The notes under the pieces: generated by a model | Database searches by the model: none | The model's input: the letters and a program-made list of their open reading frames with translations, nothing else | What the model was told of the DNA's origin: nothing | Translations under genes and position numbers: made by a program | Shown: piece by piece, positions 18,134-26,483 of the stretch | How the letters are laid out: each line of letters begins with the position of its first letter | Position numbering within the stretch: the stretch's first letter is position 1 | From: a bacterium | GTDB lineage: Bacteria; UBP14; UBA6098; B30-G16 | Direction: 5' to 3' | Length of the DNA stretch: 51,675 bases | Assembly: GCA_030613005.1 (NCBI GenBank) | Contig: JAUWMV010000014.1 | Location: 1-51,675 of the forward strand

Positions 18134-18252
18134 GGGATGGGGATACCTTTTCTAGGGCGGGGAGACCTTGCCCTTAAATTGTTTTTTTTCTGGGGCGAGG
18201 AAACCTCGCCCTTACACGGTTTTTTATGTAGGGATGGGGTCTCCCCATCCCA
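18134..18252. repeat. Tandem palindromic hairpin array, 38-nt period (family B)
   Basis: Three palindromic units begin at 18153, 18191 and 18229, exactly 38 nt apart: AGGGCGGGGAGACCTTGCCCT, GGGGCGAGGAAACCTCGCCC and GGGATGGGGTCTCCCCATCCC. A half unit (GGGATGGGGATACC) precedes them at 18134. Between units lie T-rich runs (TTTTTTTT, TTTTTT). Stems are conserved as pairs while bases differ between units, implying selection or spread as a structure. Confidence 0.85.
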
Positions 18253-18307
18253 GTCTTCTTGAAAAGATGCTTTGAAATTTATTTTTTAACTTATTATTTG
18301 CAAGTTC

Positions 18308-18335
18308 TTGACATTTATTTTTCGATAGATATCTT
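18308..18335 (+). promoter_or_regulatory. Possible promoter of the EF-G-like gene
   Basis: TTGACA at 18308-18313 and TATCTT at 18330-18335 are separated by 16 nt, about 40 nt before the GTG start. Sequence match only. Confidence 0.35.
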
Positions 18336-18376
18336 GGCATTTCGCCTTAAATAAATCAGTGAATAAGGAGGACAAA

Positions 18377-20467
18377 GTGTCTGCAAATGTTTTCGACCCA
18401 GGATCTATTAGAAGTATTGCGCTTCTCTCTCACAGTGGGGCAGGCAAAACGACACTTGTCGAGGCAATGCTATTCACCAATGGCATGATAAATAGAATGG
18501 GGTCGGTTGAGGAAGGTAACACGGTCAGTGATTTCAGACCCATTGAAATTGAAAGAAAAAGCTCAACAACCTTGTCCTTGATGCACATAATAGACAACGA
18601 CATTAAAATAAATATAATAGACACCCCAGGATTCAGTGATTTTATTGGCGAGGTGTATAGTGCTATGCGGGTTGTTGAGGGTGGAATTATTGTGGTTTCA
18701 GCCTCGGATGGTGTCGAAGTGGGAACACAGCAGTCATGGGATTATTTAGGTGAAAAAACCAAATTGATTTTCTTGAATAAAATGGATCGAGAAAATGCCG
18801 ATTTCGATAAAGTCCTCGATGATCTCAAGGAAGCTTTTGGTGATGCAATTATTCCGTTTTCTCTGCCTATTGGCGCAGCAGATGAATTTTCGGGTGTTGT
18901 AGATATTCTGGACAAGACTGCATACGAATATAGCAAAAAAGACGATGGGAAAGGCAAAAAGATTAATATTCCGGAAGAACTGAAGGATAAAGTTAATGAA
19001 ATAAATGTCACCCTTGTCGAGCGAGCTGCAGAATCGGACGAATCGCTCATGGAAAAATATTTCGAGCAAGGTGAACTTTCACCTGAAGAGGTCAGGCGCG
19101 GGCTTCTTAACGGTATAACATCCGGTTCAATAATTCCGGTTTTTGTAGGCTCTGCAGCGCAGAACATTGGAATTGATATTCTCATTGATGGTGTGAAGTC
19201 GTATATTCCAGCACCTTCATTTGTCGGACCGGAAATGGGTTCTCGTTCTATCGATGAAGAACTTACTATCGAAAGAAGTCCTAACCCGAATGAACCTTTC
19301 TCTGCGCTGGTATTCAAACTTATTTCCGAGCAACATGTCGGTGATCTAACATATTTCCGAGTCTATTCGGGAAAAGTTAAGCCGGGGGATGATATTCAGA
19401 ATACTATTCGCCAGACCGGCGAACGAATGGGTCAACTCTTTCTCTCCAATGGCAGAAGTCGAGAGGAAATCCCCGAGACCCAAGCTGGTGATATTGTGGC
19501 AACTGTTAAACTTCGTAATACCAAAATTGGTGATACTCTTTGCGATAAGAAGGCACGGATCGTTTTCCCTGCTTTAAATTTCCCCAAACCACTTGTTTCT
19601 GAATCTGTTATAGCAAAAAATAAAGGAGAAGAGGACAAGATTGCTCAGGGCTTATCGAGAATTCATGACGAAGACCCCACATTTTTCTATAAAGTTGATT
19701 CAGAATTACACCAGACATTAATTTATGGTCAGGGTGAGGTGCACCTTGATAATGTCGTAACTCGACTCAAGAACCGCTTTAAGGTTGAGGTTACTCTCAA
19801 AAAGCCCAGAATTCCATACAGGGAAACAATCACTAAAGCTGCATCCGACAGATATAGACATAAAAAGCAGTCTGGTGGTGCAGGAGAGTTCGCAGAAGTC
19901 GAAATGATGGTCGAACCTATTGGAAGAGGTGAAGGTTTCGAATACGAATGGAAAGTTTTCGGTGGTGCTATTTCATCTTCATTCCAAAGTTCGATAGAAA
20001 AGGGTATTAAGCAATCTATAGCTGAGGGTATTATTGCAGGTTATCCTGTTGTGGATGTTAAAGCTATTGTTGTTGACGGCAAGGAACATCCTGTTGACAG
20101 CAAGGATGTGGCTTTTCAGAAATGTGGGCGCGAGGTATTCAGACGTGCGTTCGTCAAGGCAGAACCTATTATGCTTGAACCTATTATGAACTTAGAGATT
20201 ATCGTTCCGGGGGAATTCACTGGTGACATTATGGGTGATATTTCATCTCGACGCGGGAGAATTCAAGGAATGGAACCTTCAGGTACAAATCTTCAAAAAA
20301 TAAGTGTTAAGGTTCCTCAGTCGGAACTTTACAAATATAGCAGCACAATTCGCTCTATGACACAGGGTAGAGGCTGGTTCAGTCAGGAATTCTCTCATTA
20401 TGAGACTATGCCTAAGGAAAATGCAGACAAACTTATCGCGGAATCTCAGCAGGAAAAGGAGCAATAG
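18377..20467 (+). CDS. Elongation factor G-like GTPase (EF-G2-type)
   Basis: A 696-aa translational GTPase with the five-domain EF-G layout: G domain (P-loop SHSGAGKT near 16-23, DTPGF at 82-86, NKMDREN), domain II, and domains III-V ('YRETITKAASDRYRHKKQSGGAGEFAEV', 'GDIMGDISSRRGRIQGME' region). The GTG at 18377 is chosen because AAGGAGG lies at 18365-18371, inside an apparent longer frame from GTG 18359. The canonical EF-G P-loop (AHIDAGKT) and the catalytic His of DTPGH are both altered here; Phe replaces His. This marks the EF-G-like paralogue family rather than the housekeeping fusA, which should lie elsewhere with rpsL/rpsG. Its role (ribosome rescue, recycling or slow translocation) is not known. 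Confidence 0.88.
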   Translation: MSANVFDPGSIRSIALLSHSGAGKTTLVEAMLFTNGMINRMGSVEEGNTVSDFRPIEIERKSSTTLSLMHIIDNDIKINIIDTPGFSDFIGEVYSAMRVVEGGIIVVSASDGVEVGTQQSWDYLGEKTKLIFLNKMDRENADFDKVLDDLKEAFGDAIIPFSLPIGAADEFSGVVDILDKTAYEYSKKDDGKGKKINIPEELKDKVNEINVTLVERAAESDESLMEKYFEQGELSPEEVRRGLLNGITSGSIIPVFVGSAAQNIGIDILIDGVKSYIPAPSFVGPEMGSRSIDEELTIERSPNPNEPFSALVFKLISEQHVGDLTYFRVYSGKVKPGDDIQNTIRQTGERMGQLFLSNGRSREEIPETQAGDIVATVKLRNTKIGDTLCDKKARIVFPALNFPKPLVSESVIAKNKGEEDKIAQGLSRIHDEDPTFFYKVDSELHQTLIYGQGEVHLDNVVTRLKNRFKVEVTLKKPRIPYRETITKAASDRYRHKKQSGGAGEFAEVEMMVEPIGRGEGFEYEWKVFGGAISSSFQSSIEKGIKQSIAEGIIAGYPVVDVKAIVVDGKEHPVDSKDVAFQKCGREVFRRAFVKAEPIMLEPIMNLEIIVPGEFTGDIMGDISSRRGRIQGMEPSGTNLQKISVKVPQSELYKYSSTIRSMTQGRGWFSQEFSHYETMPKENADKLIAESQQEKEQ

Positions 20468-20644
20468 TTACATCTTAATTCATATATTAGGGTATTTTGA
20501 GTCGTATATAATCGCAGCAGTTTTTTGAGTAAAAGTATGTACCACAAAAAATAGTTAACTGGCTAGTTTCTTGAAATATTTTTTAAATTTTAAAAAAAAT
20601 GTTTCCACTTGCTAAACGAATTTCTTAAAATTACATTGATTAAT

Positions 20645-21376
20645 ATGAGGGTTAATCCGGTGAAAATTTTATGGAGAGCATGTGAAATAATTTTATCCTT
20701 GGCTCTTTTAACTATTCTGCTGCCATTCTTTGCAATAGCGGTATTAATCGTTCAATTGGATTCCCCTGGACCTGTGATTTTCAAGCAGAAACGTGTCGGA
20801 AGAAACGGGAATTCATTCACTCTTTATAAGCTTCGCAGTATGAAAAAGGGAGCTAACGGTCATTTTCCATCACACACTCAAATTAATGACCCACGGTTCT
20901 CACGGATTTCCCATCTCGTGCGTGCCACATGTGTCGACGAGGTACCACAGCTTTGGAATATTATTAAAGGAGATATGAGCTTAATCGGACCGCGTCCGGA
21001 ACTCCCTAAAATCGTGCAAACTTATAATCTCGAACAACTTAGAATTCTCAGATTCAAACCGGGATTGTTTGGTATTTCGCAGCTGGCTTTTCGTGAGGGA
21101 ATCGACTATAATAAAAAAATAGACCTGGAGAATAGATATTATCATAAAAGAACATTTTTTCAAGACTCACTGGTTTTCCTTTTTACGCCCTTAGTTTTAG
21201 TTGAACACAGTGTGAGTAAGTTTATTCCGTTCATACCCAAGAAAGCAGAATTTACTAATACATTTTGGCTTATTGCAATTATGGAAAAAAACGGCAATGG
21301 AAATTACGAATCGACAATAAAGCAATCAGATAGAGCTGAATACAAGGAAAAATCCTCCACAAAAGTTAAAGTTTAA
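20645..21376 (+). CDS. Polyprenyl-phosphate sugar-1-phosphate transferase (bacterial sugar transferase family)
   Basis: A membrane enzyme of the WcaJ/PglC family that loads the first sugar phosphate onto undecaprenyl phosphate for exopolysaccharide, O-antigen or glycan assembly. It has one N-terminal membrane helix (IILSLALLTILLPFFAIAV), then the conserved catalytic core: 'DSPGPVIFKQKRVGRNG', 'YKLRSM', 'DEVPQLWNIIKGDMSLIGPRP' and 'KPGLFGISQ'. Start is uncertain: ATG 20645 lacks a ribosome site, while GTG 20660 has GAGGGT seven nt upstream and may be the real one; a TTG at 20609 is less likely. The Cys-rich Zn features are absent, as is usual. No glycosyltransferase cluster adjoins it. Confidence 0.88.
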   Translation: MRVNPVKILWRACEIILSLALLTILLPFFAIAVLIVQLDSPGPVIFKQKRVGRNGNSFTLYKLRSMKKGANGHFPSHTQINDPRFSRISHLVRATCVDEVPQLWNIIKGDMSLIGPRPELPKIVQTYNLEQLRILRFKPGLFGISQLAFREGIDYNKKIDLENRYYHKRTFFQDSLVFLFTPLVLVEHSVSKFIPFIPKKAEFTNTFWLIAIMEKNGNGNYESTIKQSDRAEYKEKSSTKVKV

Positions 21377-21409
21377 AATTGGTAAGCCCACCAAAATTTT
21401 GAAACAACA

Positions 21410-23566
21410 ATGGAAAATCAGCTTTGGCAAATAGTTTTCAGAGATCCTAACAAATTAGCACTTATAATTGCACTTATAATTGGCGCTGTAAGTGCTTTTC
21501 TTGTGTATAGATCCACTAATCCGGACACACCTCGTGCGATAAGAATTGCTATGGGAATTTTGAGATTCATTGCTATTGCAGTAATAATTTTTTCATTAGC
21601 TGATCCGGTTATCAGAGCGATCAGAAACAGGGAGATCACACCCTCGGTTGTGTTACTAGTAGACAACTCGCAAAGTATGAGCATTGTGGATAATACGGGA
21701 GATAGATCGGTAAAAGTCTCGGAAATTATCTCATCGAAGGTTTTGAAAAATATTTCAGATAAATATCCTGTTCATAAATTTTTATTCAGCGATTCTCTGT
21801 ATAAATGGAAAGAACCCGATTTTTCTGGTCAGATTACATCTATGGGAAATGCTCTATCCGAACTTCTCGATACTGCAGAGAAGTTAGAAATAGGTGCTGT
21901 GCTTATTCTCTCGGACGGACAAAACAACATAGGAGTCGATCCTGAAATTGTGGCAATGAGCTTTCCATTCCCGATTCACACAATCGGGATCGGGGATCCA
22001 AATCCTATGCCTGATGCCATGGTTTCCGAAATTGTCGCCAATCCAGTTGCGTATGTCGGAGAAGAGCTTACTGTGTTTGCTAATATTAGGGGTTGGAGAC
22101 TTAGAGGAACGCAGGTTAATGCACAACTTATAGAAAGTGGAAAAATAATAGGTACCCAACAGATAGAACTTCCTAATGAAGGACAAGTTGTAACATGCAA
22201 ATACAAAGTCGAACCAAAGGAACCCGGAACGAAATATTACACAATAAGAATTCCTATTCTTCAAAACGAGGTGCTAAAAAATAACAATGAGAAATCCGTA
22301 GCAATTAAAGTTTTGCCTTCTCGAAAGGAGGTCCTGATAGCTTGCGATTATCTCTCATGGGAAGTAACATTTTGGAAACGAGCTATTGAGCGTGATCCAA
22401 ACATAAAGACCTCATTGTTTGTAAAACAAGGCGTGGGTCAGTATAATCTCAGAAGAATGCCATCGCAAAAAGAAGATCTGCAACATTATGCTCTAATCGT
22501 TTTAATTAATTCAGCCGAAATTCTAACCGGCGATATAACAAAGAGGCTTGCAGAATACGTCCATTCTGGTGGTTCTATACTTCTCATTGGCAGTGAGAAT
22601 TCGTTTATAGGTGGTCCTGGAATTAGAGAATTCATAGGCATTTTGCCTGTTAATCTTAATTTATCCCGAGGATTTGTTTTTATGGATATTCCAGTTAGTT
22701 CCGGACCGGATGCTTTGACTCACCCCATAACATCCATAGAAGGATTTGCACGAGAAGTGTCGAGTCTTCCACCTCTCGAGGGCATGTTTTTTTCCGCACC
22801 CAAGGAGAACTCAAAAATTCTGATGGTCGGAAAAACCGCTGATGGAATTGATTTGCCCATTTTAGCAGTCTCGGAGATAGGACTGGGGAGAAATGCTATA
22901 ATAACAGGATCTCCGACTTGGAAATGGGGTTTTTTGCCCTTCGCTTACGGTAGAGATGATCGAATATTCAGGAATCTCTCGAGGAATTTGATTCAGTATT
23001 TGCTTGCAAAGGAAAAAATCGATCGATTTGCTATAATACCCGGAAAGAAAGTTTATTCAAGCGGCGAACCTGTGTATATTTCTGCAGCATTAAGAGATGA
23101 AAGTAATAAACCGGTTTCTGGGGCTATTGTTAATATTAACGTAACACTAAAAGATTCTGTCGACGATGAAGGCTTTGATTTCGAGCTTTCGGAAGTTGGG
23201 GAAGGCGTTTATGAAGCCAGTATTCCGTCTCTCGCACCAGGAATTTACGATATTAATGGAACTGCTTCAGTAGAGAGCAAGTCATTAGGAAAGGCGAAGA
23301 GTTCTTTGGTGGTTGAAAGATTCAAGCTTGAATTCGCGAGAACAAACCAAGATAATGCTCTTTTGAAAATTATCTCACAGCAAACAGCGGGAAAATACAT
23401 TCCCTCGGATTCAATTTACAAACTGCTCGATATAATAAAAATTGAAAATAAAATCCGCACAGAGTCATCCGAACATGAACTATGGAGTTGGCCTGTCCTT
23501 TTATTTATAGTAATTATCGCACTCGGATTGGAGTGGATATTAAGAAAAAAATCTAACCTTTTGTAA
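21410..23566 (+). CDS. Membrane-anchored VWA-domain protein
   Basis: A 718-aa protein with two N-terminal membrane helices (about 17-33 and 47-63), a von Willebrand A domain starting with the MIDAS motif DNSQS at 85-89 and continuing through 'LILSDGQNN', a CARDB/Ig-like segment, a glutamine-amidotransferase-like alpha/beta region ('YALIVLINSAEIL...YVHSGGSILLIG'), a further Ig-like segment near 560-650, and a single C-terminal helix (WPVLLFIVIIALGLEWIL) with a basic tail. The architecture is that of the membrane VWA proteins common in Bacteroidota/Planctomycetota relatives, often near BatA-type or DUF4159 genes; none of those adjoin it here. The large domain is presumably periplasmic. Function unknown. 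Confidence 0.75.
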   Translation: MENQLWQIVFRDPNKLALIIALIIGAVSAFLVYRSTNPDTPRAIRIAMGILRFIAIAVIIFSLADPVIRAIRNREITPSVVLLVDNSQSMSIVDNTGDRSVKVSEIISSKVLKNISDKYPVHKFLFSDSLYKWKEPDFSGQITSMGNALSELLDTAEKLEIGAVLILSDGQNNIGVDPEIVAMSFPFPIHTIGIGDPNPMPDAMVSEIVANPVAYVGEELTVFANIRGWRLRGTQVNAQLIESGKIIGTQQIELPNEGQVVTCKYKVEPKEPGTKYYTIRIPILQNEVLKNNNEKSVAIKVLPSRKEVLIACDYLSWEVTFWKRAIERDPNIKTSLFVKQGVGQYNLRRMPSQKEDLQHYALIVLINSAEILTGDITKRLAEYVHSGGSILLIGSENSFIGGPGIREFIGILPVNLNLSRGFVFMDIPVSSGPDALTHPITSIEGFAREVSSLPPLEGMFFSAPKENSKILMVGKTADGIDLPILAVSEIGLGRNAIITGSPTWKWGFLPFAYGRDDRIFRNLSRNLIQYLLAKEKIDRFAIIPGKKVYSSGEPVYISAALRDESNKPVSGAIVNINVTLKDSVDDEGFDFELSEVGEGVYEASIPSLAPGIYDINGTASVESKSLGKAKSSLVVERFKLEFARTNQDNALLKIISQQTAGKYIPSDSIYKLLDIIKIENKIRTESSEHELWSWPVLLFIVIIALGLEWILRKKSNLL

Positions 23567-23697
23567 GTTAAAATAATCCAAATAGTTCTAAGAATTTTCA
23601 AAGACATTACAAGTATTATTTTGTTACACAAGCTATTATGACTTGACTGTTTATTAGTTTATGTCTATACTTTATTTGCATATATGCAGGAGGGAAG

Positions 23698-24405
23698 ATG
23701 AAAAAGTACGTTTACTTTTTATCTACTTTGATTTTTTGTGTCCTGTTGGTTGCGCAGGACAACTCCCCCAAGATTTATATAGGAAAACCTGTATTCAATT
23801 TCGGTTATGTACTCGAGGGTACATTTATGGTTCATAAATTCAAAGTGCAAAACAAAGGCGGAAAACCTCTTCATATAAAGAAAATCCGCACCACATGCGC
23901 ATGTACTAATGCTCCAATAAAGAATAAAATAATTCAACCCGGGTCCGAAACGACTGTTTCACTGTTTTTCAATAATTCTCGATATTTTCATAGAATTGCT
24001 AAAGCTGCTATTATTTCATCGGATGATCCTAGAGCGCCTTCCGAAAAGATTACCATTATTGCTCATATGGACACCACGAAACCAAGAGTTATTACGCCAG
24101 ACCCATGGGTAATCAAATTAGGTTTCGGTAAAAATATTTCTAGGGCAGGACAAGTTACAATTATAAACTCATCAACTAGTGAAATTAAACTTAGACTAAT
24201 CGATTATTTTGATGACGTTCTCAATAAACCCCAGATAACCAATGAAACTGTGCCACCAAGGCAAAAAACAAAAATTGATGTTACCTTGAGAGACGAAATT
24301 ACCGGTGTAAAATTCATCAAAGCATCCTTTACTGTTGCAGCATTTGACCAAAAAAATTCTGAATTGACCAGAATCACAATCCCTGTCTGTGGTGGTGGAA
24401 GTTAA
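23698..24405 (+). CDS. Secreted DUF1573 protein
   Basis: A 235-aa exported protein with signal peptide (MKKYVYFLSTLIFCVLLVAQ) and a GGAGG ribosome site. Residues about 25-115 are the DUF1573 Ig-like (ASH/MSP-like) module: 'FNFGYVLEG', 'HKFKVQNKGGKPLHIKKI', and a CAC motif ('TCACT') in place of the usual SCGCT. The second half is a degenerate copy of the same fold without the Cys pair. DUF1573 proteins are frequent in FCB bacteria; function is unknown. Its immediate downstream neighbour is a thioredoxin-CcdA fusion, so the exposed Cys motif may be a redox partner (inference). Confidence 0.82.
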   Translation: MKKYVYFLSTLIFCVLLVAQDNSPKIYIGKPVFNFGYVLEGTFMVHKFKVQNKGGKPLHIKKIRTTCACTNAPIKNKIIQPGSETTVSLFFNNSRYFHRIAKAAIISSDDPRAPSEKITIIAHMDTTKPRVITPDPWVIKLGFGKNISRAGQVTIINSSTSEIKLRLIDYFDDVLNKPQITNETVPPRQKTKIDVTLRDEITGVKFIKASFTVAAFDQKNSELTRITIPVCGGGS

Positions 24406-24739
24406 ACAAATCCTTATTCTTACCTCATATTGAAAACCAAAAATTGAAAAGCCGTCGAAGGAGGGCACAAATATTAAAATCTCATTAATCACTTTTTTAT
24501 TCACCAAAGCAGGACATGTTTGTGCATATTTCTTGCGTATGAACTCATAGTTTCGAAGTTTTATCGGTAAGTTGTACATTTTGAATATACGATTGTAAAT
24601 TTAAGTTTATGGAAATCGAAACTTAGCGAATTCTAATAATACTATTTGCGGAAATCGATATATTAAATAAATTCTATATTTAATTTTTAATAATTAATGC
24701 AAATATTAGAAGGATTCAGGGAATTATATTTCTTTTAAT
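24406..24739. other. Intergenic spacer with an orphan ribosome-binding site
   Basis: This 334-bp AT-rich spacer carries AAGGAGGG near 24459, followed after a few bases by ATT and a 25-codon frame that ends at TAG near 24549. There is no ATG, GTG or TTG at the right spacing and no recognisable protein. It may be a decayed gene start. No RNA gene was seen. Confidence 0.4.
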
Positions 24740-26311
24740 ATGAGTTGTCATCTTAGAAAATTTCTATTTATAGGTTTCTTCTCCTTACTTAGCTTTAATG
24801 TTTTTGGGCTTACAGTGGAAATATATTACTCACCAACCTGTGAGGAATGCCACGAAATTATGGAAAATTTACTCCCCGGTCTTGTAGAAAAATACAAGGG
24901 GAAAGTTGTCCTGGATTCATTCGATATAGATGGTTCCGACCAAAATCTTGAATATCTGATGGAAAGAGAGAAGGAAGTTGGCAACGAAGGCAATACACCT
25001 CCTATTATTTTCGTGAACAAAACAATTATTGTCGGGCAAACTCGAATTAGAGAAGAACTCGATAAAGTTATTCGAAACGAATTAGAAAAGGAACCTATAA
25101 AAAAACCAGTTGAACCACCGGAGACCTCAGAAGTACCCGAAGACACAGTGTCCGTTCACAAAGTGCTTATTACCCCTAAAGTTGCACCACCTGAGACAAT
25201 ATTTGCCGTATTTTTCAGCGAAAAAGGTTGTAACCACTGCGATAGGATTTACTTCGATTTGAGATATCTGGCGAGAAATTATCCCTCACCAAAGAGAGAT
25301 GTAGCCTTTAAATTCAGGATATTTGAGATTGAGAACTCGGAAAGCAAGGTCCTTTGCGAGGTACTATGCGAGAGAATGAACGTCCCAGAAAAGCACCGCC
25401 TTGTTACACCCTCGGTGTTTATTAATGGAATAGCGATGATACCCGGATATTATCCTCCGACATTTAACAGGCTGGATTCTGTTATCAATAATTTGAAGAA
25501 CGGCAATGTAAAACTTTGGGATGCGGTAGCAGATTCAGAACTGGTTGCCGCAGATAGAAGAATTGCGAGAAGATTCTCAAAGTTTCACGTGGCACCGATT
25601 ATTGCAGCTGGTTTGTTGGATGGAATTAATCCGTGTGCTTTTGGTGCACTGATATTCTTAATCACTTTTTTGACATTGGTTCAGCGAAAGAAAACTGAAA
25701 TACTTCTTGTCGGAATAATTTTTACCGCAACTGTCTTTTTGACATACTATCTTGTTGGCATAGGATTTTTAAGTTTCCTTTCGTCGATACCGTTTTTCAA
25801 AGTAATTGCGAGATGGGTTTATCTTGCAACAGCTTTGATCGCGATCATACTGGGAGTTTTCTCGTTTATAGACTTTTTAAAGGCGAGAAAGGGGAAACTG
25901 AGTGAAATGACCTTACAGCTGCCAAGTAAATTAAGAAAGAGAATTCACAGAGTTATAATCGCTAAGAATGAACCGAGAAAAAAAAGGAATATTATTATAG
26001 CATCGGTAGTTACTGGCTTCTTAGTCAGCCTTCTGGAACTGGCATGCACCGGTCAGGTTTACCTTCCCACAATCCTATATGTTATGGGAGTTCCAGGCTT
26101 AAGATTGAAAGCATATTTGTACCTTTTACTATATAATCTCATGTTTGTCGTTCCGCTTATTGTTATTTTCCTAATATCGTATCTGGGAACATCTTCTGAG
26201 CAGTTGAATCTATTCCTAAAACGCAAAACAGCGTTAATAAAACTCCTCACTGCTATAATGTTTTTTGGTTTATCAGGTTTCCTGTTGTATTCTCTATTTC
26301 CCGGCTATTAA
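24740..26311 (+). CDS. Double thioredoxin-like / CcdA-type transmembrane thiol-disulfide protein
   Basis: A 523-aa fusion. After a signal or anchor helix come two thioredoxin-like domains with CxxC active sites at residues 34-37 (CEEC) and 164-167 (CNHC), joined by a Pro/Glu-rich linker around 110-140. The C-terminal ~240 residues are a CcdA/DsbD-type bundle of about six membrane helices with the paired catalytic Cys in 'GINPCAFG' (near 298) and 'ELACTGQVYLP' (near 436). Such proteins carry electrons from cytoplasmic thioredoxin to periplasmic thiol partners. The layout is like DsbD with the soluble domains moved to the N-terminus and duplicated. The upstream DUF1573 gene may encode a substrate; cytochrome c maturation genes are not present. 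Confidence 0.85.
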   Translation: MSCHLRKFLFIGFFSLLSFNVFGLTVEIYYSPTCEECHEIMENLLPGLVEKYKGKVVLDSFDIDGSDQNLEYLMEREKEVGNEGNTPPIIFVNKTIIVGQTRIREELDKVIRNELEKEPIKKPVEPPETSEVPEDTVSVHKVLITPKVAPPETIFAVFFSEKGCNHCDRIYFDLRYLARNYPSPKRDVAFKFRIFEIENSESKVLCEVLCERMNVPEKHRLVTPSVFINGIAMIPGYYPPTFNRLDSVINNLKNGNVKLWDAVADSELVAADRRIARRFSKFHVAPIIAAGLLDGINPCAFGALIFLITFLTLVQRKKTEILLVGIIFTATVFLTYYLVGIGFLSFLSSIPFFKVIARWVYLATALIAIILGVFSFIDFLKARKGKLSEMTLQLPSKLRKRIHRVIIAKNEPRKKRNIIIASVVTGFLVSLLELACTGQVYLPTILYVMGVPGLRLKAYLYLLLYNLMFVVPLIVIFLISYLGTSSEQLNLFLKRKTALIKLLTAIMFFGLSGFLLYSLFPGY

Positions 26312-26421
26312 TTCTCGCAAAATTACCTTCCTTATTTCAAAAAAAATTGTGGTAAAAAATCGGGGAAAATTTTTTTTTGCAAAAAAAAAAGCATTATATT
26401 CTCTAAAATTAAAGTTTTCAT

Positions 26422-26450
26422 TTGACAAATTGGTTTAAGCGTTATATCTA
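26422..26450 (+). promoter_or_regulatory. Possible promoter of the pilus cluster
   Basis: TTGACA at 26422-26427 is followed by TATATC (15-nt spacing) or TATCTA (17-nt spacing) about 35 nt before the pilM start. The -35 is perfect; the -10 is weak. Confidence 0.3.
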
Positions 26451-26483
26451 TTTTCATAGGAACAAAGGAGTTGGAGGTTCGAT

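Larger units (their letters stand above)
17976..18376. other. Divergent spacer with hairpin array upstream of the EF-G-like gene
   Basis: The spacer separates the minus-strand MshEN-like gene from the plus-strand EF-G-like gene. It contains the 38-nt-period hairpin array (18134-18252) and a probable promoter at 18308-18335, both listed separately. The rest is AT-rich with no gene. Confidence 0.55.

Noticed and set aside
18134-18252. CRISPR array
   Set aside because: Units are self-palindromic and differ from each other, spacers are only about 15 T-rich bases, and no cas gene is present.
18742-19317. 191-codon minus-strand open frame
   Set aside because: It is antisense to the EF-G-like gene, Ser-rich, with no domain or ribosome site.
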